From JASLZO01 sp965247995 (GTDB lineage Bacteria; Chloroflexota; Dehalococcoidia; UBA6926): a stretch of DNA of 64,000 nt. Of this stretch, positions 58,541 through 64,000 are shown piece by piece; within the stretch, counting starts at the first letter, position 1; every line of letters starts with the position of its first letter. The translations under genes and the position numbers were made by a program. Under the pieces are notes generated by a model that had not been told where the DNA came from, searched no databases, and worked only from the letters and a program-made list of their open reading frames with translations. The stretch is from contig OZ252041.1 in assembly GCA_965247995.1 (NCBI GenBank), positions 1 to 64,000 of the forward strand, read 5' to 3'.

Positions 58541-60700
58541 GTGATCCCACAGAAGGAATTCCTCTGGACCATCGGCGACCTCAAGTGGATCCTCTTCGGC
58601 TTAGCAGCGCTGGTGGTCGCCTACATCTTCTACCGGCTCTACGAACGGGCGATGCTTTGGAAGCTGGGGCAGCCGGTGGACCGCCTGGGCAACCCCATCA
58701 CTCGCGGCATTGCTTTCGTGCGGTTGCTGGCTACGCAGGGGTACGGACACGAGAAATTCCTTCGCGATCGTTACGGCGGCTTCATGCACCTTTGCATCTT
58801 TTGGGGCGCGTCGATGCTGTTCCTCGGCACCGCCGTTGGGACCATCGAGGAAGAGCTCCTCTACCCGCTTGCTGAACACGGGACGATCACGTGGCCCATC
58901 GGCAACTGGTACCTCTACTCGTCGCTCGCCTGGGACCTCGGGGGGATCATGGCCTTCGTAGGTCTCTCGATGGCCGTGTTTCGCCGTGTCGTCATCAAGA
59001 AGCCACACTCCAACGGGATCCTCGATGACCGCATCATCCTAACCCTGGCGATCGTTCTTGTTTTCCAGGGGTTTGCGCTAGAGGGCATCCGCCAACTCGG
59101 CGAATCCAAGTTTGGCGTGGAGTACTTGGACCACCGTGATTGGGCTATCTGGTCACCCGGTGGTTTCGTCTTCGCGACTTTCTTCCATGAGGTTGTCGGT
59201 ATCACCGCGGCTTCGGCGGAGTCGGTCTTCTTCAACCTCTGGTGGATCCACTCGATCACGGTCCTTGGCACGCTCACCTATGCCGCCGCAACGATCTCGA
59301 AGTTCTCTCACACGTGGATCTCCCCTGCGAACTGGTTCTTCCGGAACCTGAGGTCGCGCGGGATCCTAGCGCCGATCCCGGACCTGGAGACCAGAGAAAC
59401 ATTTGGGGCTGTCGGCCTCGGCGATTTCACGTGGAAGCAGCTACTCGACGCCGACGCCTGCACACGTTGCGCGCGGTGCACCGACAACTGCCCCGCCAAT
59501 CTGACCGGTAAAACCCTGTCGCCCATGATGGTGATCCAAAACGTCAAGTCGTATATGTCCGAGACCGGCCCCGCGCTGCGAGCTGCCGACGGCGACGCAG
59601 CAGCACTGCCGGCCGACCTCATTAAGGCGCCCGCGGGCGAAGTCGTTGAGGAGGAGGACCTCTGGTCGTGTGTTACGTGTGGGGCTTGCATGGAAGCGTG
59701 CCCGGTGTTCATCGAGCATGTGCCGTCCATCGTGGAGATGAGGCGGGCCCTGGTGATGAACGAGGGTCGCATGCCAGGAACTGCTGAGACCGCCCTGCGC
59801 AGTCTGGAGACGCGGGGACACCCGTGGTCCGGTGTGAGCCGCTCGAGGACTGAGTGGACCGAAAACCTCGAGGTCCCAATGATGTCAACGATCGAGAACC
59901 CAGAAGAGATCGAGTTCCTCTACTGGGTCGGCTGCGCGGCGTCACTCGAGGACCGGAGCATGCGTATCGCGCGCTCAATGGCCGGAATCCTGAATCGGTC
60001 AGGGATCAAGTGGGCTGTCTTGGGTGACGAGGAATCTTGCACCGGCGACCCTGCGCGGCGCATCGGGATGGAGTACCTCTACCAGATGCAAGCCGAGCAG
60101 AACATCGAGACGCTGAACCGGTACAACATCAAGCGCATCGTGACGAGTTGCCCGCACTGCTTCAACACGATCCGCAACGAATACCCGCAGTTCGGTGGAA
60201 GCTACGACATTGTTCACCACACGCAGTTCCTTCGCGACCTCGTGTCAGAAGGTCGTCTGACACTCGGCAGCGGACCGCAGAACACCTTCGGGAAGGTCAC
60301 GTATCACGATCCTTGTTACCTGGGCCGGCACAACGGCATTTACGATCCGCCTCGCGACCTTGCGAAGAGCATTCCGGGTGTTGAGCAAGTCACTGAGATG
60401 GAAATGAACCGCAACCGTGCGTTCTGCTGCGGGGCTGGCGGCGGTCACATGTGGATGGAGGATGGCCCGGGTAGCGAAAAGATCAACCACCGGCGGACAC
60501 AGCACGCGATCGATGCCGACGCTGACGTCATCGCTACTGCGTGCCCGTTCTGTGCCCAGATGTTCGAAGATGGCGTGCGAGTCAAGAACCAGGACGAACG
60601 TATGCGCGTGCTCGATCTCTCCGAGATGATCATTCAAACCTTCCCTGACGAGCGCGAACCGGCCACCCCCGCATCAGAGACCGGTGACAGCTCCAACTGA
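58541..60700 (+). CDS. ETF:(methyl)menaquinone oxidoreductase (EMO), DUF224-type membrane Fe-S protein
   Basis: A 719-residue protein. Five N-terminal membrane helices resemble the cytochrome b-like NarI domain (LKWILFGLAALVVAYIFYRLY and four others). Two 4Fe-4S motifs follow: CTRCARCTDNCP and CVTCGACMEACP. The C-terminal half has two CCG-type clusters of the HdrD kind (SCTGDP with SCPHC, and FCCGAGGG with ACPFC). Such proteins take electrons from EtfBA to the quinone pool in acyl-CoA oxidation. It is divergent from etfBA, which strongly supports this. GTG 58541 follows GGAGG after eight bases. Confidence 0.9.
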   Translation: MIPQKEFLWTIGDLKWILFGLAALVVAYIFYRLYERAMLWKLGQPVDRLGNPITRGIAFVRLLATQGYGHEKFLRDRYGGFMHLCIFWGASMLFLGTAVGTIEEELLYPLAEHGTITWPIGNWYLYSSLAWDLGGIMAFVGLSMAVFRRVVIKKPHSNGILDDRIILTLAIVLVFQGFALEGIRQLGESKFGVEYLDHRDWAIWSPGGFVFATFFHEVVGITAASAESVFFNLWWIHSITVLGTLTYAAATISKFSHTWISPANWFFRNLRSRGILAPIPDLETRETFGAVGLGDFTWKQLLDADACTRCARCTDNCPANLTGKTLSPMMVIQNVKSYMSETGPALRAADGDAAALPADLIKAPAGEVVEEEDLWSCVTCGACMEACPVFIEHVPSIVEMRRALVMNEGRMPGTAETALRSLETRGHPWSGVSRSRTEWTENLEVPMMSTIENPEEIEFLYWVGCAASLEDRSMRIARSMAGILNRSGIKWAVLGDEESCTGDPARRIGMEYLYQMQAEQNIETLNRYNIKRIVTSCPHCFNTIRNEYPQFGGSYDIVHHTQFLRDLVSEGRLTLGSGPQNTFGKVTYHDPCYLGRHNGIYDPPRDLAKSIPGVEQVTEMEMNRNRAFCCGAGGGHMWMEDGPGSEKINHRRTQHAIDADADVIATACPFCAQMFEDGVRVKNQDERMRVLDLSEMIIQTFPDEREPATPASETGDSSN

Positions 60701-60740
60701 CCTGCTGCGACACCAGCGTCGGTTGGCGAGTCGCAGCAGG
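60701..60740 (+). terminator. Hairpin between the EMO and hflK genes
   Basis: The arms CCTGCTGCGAC (60701-60711) and GTCGCAGCAGG (60730-60740) are exact complements, and the 18-base interior can pair further (CCAGC with GTTGG through one wobble). It starts at the first base after the EMO stop. No T-run follows, so a full intrinsic terminator is not certain. Confidence 0.6.
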
Positions 60741-60786
60741 GATGATACCGTTGCCTGAATCTCGACCTGGGCTCGATGGAGGCTGA

Positions 60787-62001
60787 ATGACTGTTTCGCG
60801 ATCCCTATTGGCGGCGCAACGCCGTGACGATGGGGACGATGACGATAACGGTCAAGGCCGTTTCGATCCCCAGCGTCCACCCCGCAGGCCGAGCGAACGG
60901 CCTGGAGCGGACCTCCAGGAGTTGCTTGGTGGTCTGCGTGACCTTCTGCGAGGCCGTCCTTCGAGCGGCGGAGGGGGCGGTGGAGCATCCGGTCCACGCA
61001 TTCCCAGCATGGGGGGAGTCTCTGGGTTCCATTGGCGCCGGGTGGCTCCATTCATCGCTGCGATAGCGGTCGTTGCTTATCTCGCTACTGGGATTTACAT
61101 CATCAACCCGGGCGAGGTTGGCATCGTTCGTCAGTTCGGAGCGGTCACCGGAGCGCCCAGCGAACCTGGCCTCCATTGGCGTACCCCGTGGCCGGTGCAG
61201 CGGGTCGACATCATCAGCATCGAGCGCGTCGATTCAATGGAAGTGGGATTCCGCGTCACGGAAGGTAGTCAAGTCATCCAACTCGTCGCGGGCGAAGCGC
61301 GGATGATCACCGGTGACGAGAATCTGGTCGATGTTCAACTCGTGGTCCAATACCGCGTGCGCGACGCCTCCAACTTTCTCTTCAACGTGAAAGACCCGCT
61401 CGGGCTCCCGAGCGGCCAGACGCTCAGGGATGCAACGGAGTCGGCCTTGCGGCAAGTCGTCGGCCAGCGGTTGATCGACGACGTCCTGACGACGGAAAAA
61501 GAGCAGGTGCAGGTGGAGACCCAAGAGTTGCTACAAAACCTACTCGATTACTACGAAACCGGTCTGCAAATCGAGAACGTGCAACTCCAGGACGTCCAAC
61601 CGCCGACTGAAGGCCAGGTCCAAGATGCGTTCAAAGACGTCATTAGCGCTCGTGAGGACCGAGAGCGGTTCATCAACGAGGCTGAAGCCGTGCGGGCGGA
61701 CATCGTCCCACGTGCAAGGGGACAGGCCGCGCGCGTGATAGCCGCAGCCGAAGCGTTTAGAGCAGAACGAATCGCGGAAGCGAATGGTGAAGCGGCGAGG
61801 TTTGAGTTGCGGCTTCAGGAGTATCGACAGGCCCAAGAGGCCACCAAGATCCGGCTCTACCTGGAGACCATGCAGGAAATCCTCCCCGACCTCAACGTGA
61901 TTGTCATCGATCCGTTCATCAGCAGTAGCGTGTTGCCCTTGCTTCCCCTCGATGTCTTGCCGGGCTCGACGTCTGGGGCCGCGCAAGGAGGGAGCTCCTA
62001 A
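60787..62001 (+). CDS. hflK: HflK-like SPFH/band-7 membrane protein
   Basis: A 404-residue protein. A Gly-rich, disordered N-terminus (about residues 1-80) precedes one membrane helix (APFIAAIAVVAYLATGIYIINPGE), then an SPFH/band-7 domain with the GLHWRTPWPVQRVDIISIERV block, ENLVDVQLVVQYRVRDASNFLF and a long coiled-coil helix (REDRERFINEAEAVRADIVPRARG). With HflC it forms a ring that controls the FtsH protease. GGAGG lies before the ATG. Its stop overlaps the hflC start. Confidence 0.94.
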   Translation: MTVSRSLLAAQRRDDGDDDDNGQGRFDPQRPPRRPSERPGADLQELLGGLRDLLRGRPSSGGGGGGASGPRIPSMGGVSGFHWRRVAPFIAAIAVVAYLATGIYIINPGEVGIVRQFGAVTGAPSEPGLHWRTPWPVQRVDIISIERVDSMEVGFRVTEGSQVIQLVAGEARMITGDENLVDVQLVVQYRVRDASNFLFNVKDPLGLPSGQTLRDATESALRQVVGQRLIDDVLTTEKEQVQVETQELLQNLLDYYETGLQIENVQLQDVQPPTEGQVQDAFKDVISAREDRERFINEAEAVRADIVPRARGQAARVIAAAEAFRAERIAEANGEAARFELRLQEYRQAQEATKIRLYLETMQEILPDLNVIVIDPFISSSVLPLLPLDVLPGSTSGAAQGGSS

Positions 62002-62873
62002 TGCGCATACTGATCCCCATCGTCATCCTCGCCGGCGCCCTCCTAATCGGCATCAGCCAGACGTTCTATACCGTCGATCAAACGCAGCAGGCGATCATCA
62101 CCCGCTTCGGTGAGTATCAGCGGACGATTGACACCCCCGGGCTTCATACGAAGACGCCGTTCGTTGAGGCGGCGCATCTGTTGGAGAAGCGTCTACTCAG
62201 GTTCGACGCCACCGCATCGGAATTTCTCACGCAGGAGAAAAAAGCCCTCGTTATCGATTCCTTCGCGCGATACCGGATCATCAACCCACGAACGTTCTTC
62301 GAAAGGGTGAGGTCTGAGACTTCCGCACGGGCACGTCTCGAGGCGATCGTGACATCTGAACTCCGCGAAGAGGTTGCGACCCATGACCAAATCGAGGTTA
62401 TCCGCGACAATCGCGAGACTCTGATGCAAGAGGTGACCCAACGGAGCGACGTGAAGGCTCGGGAGTTCGGTATGCAGGTCGTGGACGTCCGTATCGTCCG
62501 GGCCGACTTCCCCGGACAAGTGGCGCCTAGCGTGTATAGCCGCATGGTCTCCGAACGGACAAAGGTCGCGAACCAGTTCCGGGCGGAGGGCGCCGAACAG
62601 GCGGACCGGATTCGCGGTGACGCAGAACGCGAGCAGAGGACGATCTTGGCCACGGCTGATCAAGAGGCGTTGGAGATCAGGGGAGAAGGCGAGGCCCAGG
62701 CGATCCAAATCCTCGGAACCGCGATCAACAAGGACCGCGAGTTCTACCGCTTCGTCCGAACCCTCGAGGCTTACGCGAACTCACTGACGGGCGAGTCGAC
62801 GTTCGTCGTTCCGTCAGACTCGGAGTTTTACCAGTTCCTCACCAGCTCCGTCTTGTTGCCGGACCGCGAGTAA
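62001..62873 (+). CDS. hflC: HflC-like SPFH/band-7 membrane protein
   Basis: A 290-residue partner of HflK. MRILIPIVILAGALLIGISQTFYTVDQTQQAIITRFGEY is the membrane helix plus the first SPFH strand; GLHTKTPFVEAAHLLEKRLLRFDA, KKALVIDSFARYRIINPRTFFERV and a coiled-coil ending EREQRTILATADQEALEIRGEGEAQA follow. The start overlaps the hflK stop (TAATG), so the two are coupled. Confidence 0.95.
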   Translation: MRILIPIVILAGALLIGISQTFYTVDQTQQAIITRFGEYQRTIDTPGLHTKTPFVEAAHLLEKRLLRFDATASEFLTQEKKALVIDSFARYRIINPRTFFERVRSETSARARLEAIVTSELREEVATHDQIEVIRDNRETLMQEVTQRSDVKAREFGMQVVDVRIVRADFPGQVAPSVYSRMVSERTKVANQFRAEGAEQADRIRGDAEREQRTILATADQEALEIRGEGEAQAIQILGTAINKDREFYRFVRTLEAYANSLTGESTFVVPSDSEFYQFLTSSVLLPDRE

Positions 62874-62881
62874 CACTTCGG

Positions 62882-63592
62882 CTACGGCCCGCCCTCGGCC
62901 GCAACAACGGAGCGCTGCCCGGTCTGGCAATGATCCACGACCGGGCATGATGAGCACCGCGGGTCCCGCGACCGGCACGTTTCCTTTCCGTGCGCTACCA
63001 ACAGCGCATGAAACTCGCCGTAGTGGCGCAATGGATCCAATTCCGGGTCACGATGGAACAGTCGTTGGGCGCGCCCATAATCGAGTGGCCGCCTCCTCGA
63101 GCTCATGCGCCCCAACACTCGCAGCGTGTACGCGTCTACAACGAATACCGGAAGCCGACCGGCGTACAGCAACATCGAATCCGCCGTCTCAGGCCCAATT
63201 CCGAAGACGCCTAAGAACTCCTCTCGGAGCGGCTTGAGCGGTTTCGACGAGAAGAGCTTGTCGAGGTCATCGTCGTATTGCTCCAGGAACTCGCCGAGAG
63301 CCCGGAGCTTCCGTGCCTTTGCGTTGAAGTAGCCGGATGGGCGGATCAACCCGGCCAACCGTTCTACCTCGATGTCTCGGAGTGCGCGAGGCGTCATGAC
63401 TCCGGCGACCTTCAGGTTTTCGATCGCGCGTTCCACATTCATCCACGCGGTGTTCTGGGTGAGCACAGCGCCCACGAGCATCTCGAAACGGGTATCGGAG
63501 GGCCACCAACCCTGCGGGCCATAAGCCGCCAACAGCCGGTCGAACAAATCGACCAAGCGAAGGCGTGGCCGAACCCTGGGGGCGGTGGTCAT
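62882..63592 (-). CDS. MagIII-like DNA glycosylase (endonuclease III superfamily)
   Basis: A 236-residue HhH-GPD protein with a 4Fe-4S cluster (Cys-x6-Cys-x2-Cys-x5-Cys in CRSRDPRCSSCPVVDHC). The helix-hairpin-helix region reads FGIGPETADSMLLYAGRLPVFVVDAYTLRVLGRM; the Lys of endonuclease III (GRKTA) is Glu here, while the catalytic Asp (VDAYT) is kept. This pattern and the PSGYFNAKARKL block match MagIII, a monofunctional glycosylase for alkylated purines, rather than Nth. ATG 63592 overlaps the stop of the preceding reductase gene by ATGA. Confidence 0.88.
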   Translation of the reverse strand: MTTAPRVRPRLRLVDLFDRLLAAYGPQGWWPSDTRFEMLVGAVLTQNTAWMNVERAIENLKVAGVMTPRALRDIEVERLAGLIRPSGYFNAKARKLRALGEFLEQYDDDLDKLFSSKPLKPLREEFLGVFGIGPETADSMLLYAGRLPVFVVDAYTLRVLGRMSSRRRPLDYGRAQRLFHRDPELDPLRHYGEFHALLVAHGKETCRSRDPRCSSCPVVDHCQTGQRSVVAAEGGP

Positions 63593-64000
63593 ACCGAGGC
63601 GGCGGCAGCTTTGGTGACCAACATGTGCCCCTCCTCGTAGCAACGCCTCAGGTAATCCGGGTGGGCTTGGACCTCCTGGGGCCGTTCCAACCCGGTGAAG
63701 AGCAACCGGCCTTCTTCCCGAAAGTGGAAGCTGACGAACCACGATCGCGTCGCCTGGACCGCACCGTCGAACTCGTGCGGATCATCACGGTCCGCAGTCG
63801 CGATGATGAGGCCGATACCCATCCCGGGCGATCGGCGCAGGGTGCGAGCGAGCTTGTACTTCGCCACCCACAGCGCTTGCGTACGATCGAACATCGCTTT
63901 CGTTTGCGTGGGCACGCCCCGAAACGTTACCGGAAACGCCAAGAATACGATGTCGACCGATTGCAACCGCTGATAGACCGCTTGCATGTCGTCGAGAACG
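63589..64000 (-). CDS. NADPH-dependent FMN reductase-like flavodoxin-fold protein, partial
   Basis: The last 136 codons of a minus-strand gene whose start is beyond the right edge. The readable part, VLDDMQAVYQRLQSVDIVFLAFPVTFRGVPTQTKAMFDRTQALWVAKYKL, has the flavodoxin-like fold of NADPH-dependent FMN reductases and iron-sulfur flavoproteins (PVTFRGVPTQTKAMFDR is the FMN-binding region). The function and length are open. It is coupled to the MagIII-like gene by an ATGA overlap. Confidence 0.8.
   Translation of the reverse strand, partial: VLDDMQAVYQRLQSVDIVFLAFPVTFRGVPTQTKAMFDRTQALWVAKYKLARTLRRSPGMGIGLIIATADRDDPHEFDGAVQATRSWFVSFHFREEGRLLFTGLERPQEVQAHPDYLRRCYEEGHMLVTKAAAASV

Overview
The window is a gene-dense, GC-rich bacterial chromosome segment with about 60 protein genes, three tRNAs and one clear riboswitch. 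No phage, transposon, CRISPR or integrase genes were seen. The gene set mixes a stand-alone phosphoglucose isomerase of the kind found fused to transaldolase, an archaeal-type fructose-1,6-bisphosphate aldolase/phosphatase, a split B12-dependent methylmalonyl-CoA mutase, RNase J, ThyX, an EtfBA system with a DUF224-type quinone oxidoreductase, and a GrdE-like protein. This suggests a free-living heterotroph of the Chloroflexota (SAR202/Dehalococcoidia-like). That placement is inference; no rRNA or phylogenetic marker was tested.

Layout. 1-5441: the end of a branched-chain amino acid ABC system (LivG end, LivF), then a minus-strand polar amino acid ABC operon (binding lipoprotein, two permeases, ATPase) with a strong hairpin after the binding-protein gene. 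5814-10696: pncB, then a sigma70-like promoter, cobalamin riboswitch and intrinsic terminator controlling a btuC-btuF-btuD uptake operon. 10710-15196: a PQQ-type sugar dehydrogenase lipoprotein, phosphoglucose isomerase, a MerR-like regulator, a tiny membrane protein and tRNA-Leu, tRNA-Arg and tRNA-Val. 15362-24490: a DUF255 thioredoxin-domain protein, a GrdE-like protein, an ornithine cyclodeaminase-like enzyme, a MoxR/VWA pair, a NIPSNAP protein and RuvB. 24569-28829: an orphan xanthine-dehydrogenase-type molybdoenzyme subunit, an MFS exporter and a small hypothetical protein.

28998-32811 is a methylmalonyl-CoA module: mutase catalytic subunit, two tandem double-domain epimerases and the B12-binding subunit, with a good promoter. 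32905-37771 is a housekeeping run: YceD, L32, FabD, NusB, ACP, family 4 uracil-DNA glycosylase, RNase J. 37768-47370 holds a DUF971 protein, ilvD, thyX, a hydrolase and a long minus-strand series (FBPase, RdgB, MoaA, an MFS carrier, MoaC, an MBL hydrolase). 47616-51144 has an enoyl-CoA hydratase, a perfect 17-bp terminator hairpin, then threonine synthase, a NIL protein, a membrane-anchored beta-grasp protein and a MoaD/ThiS-like carrier ending in GG. 51193-58345 carries a degenerate aspartic-protease fold, heme O synthase, an HExxH membrane protein, an EF-G2-type GTPase, and EtfA/EtfB with an unknown partner. 58541-64000 has the Etf-linked membrane oxidoreductase, HflK/HflC, a MagIII-like DNA glycosylase and a partial flavin reductase.

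Taken together, the cell imports amino acids and cobalamin, feeds propionyl/methylmalonyl units through a B12 mutase, and passes electrons from acyl-CoA oxidation through EtfBA and the membrane oxidoreductase to quinone. The points most worth a second look are the Cys-less GrdE-like protein, the four-domain epimerase duplication, the threonine synthase/NIL/beta-grasp cluster, the tRNA-Arg with GCG anticodon, and the RdgB gene without an ordinary start codon.
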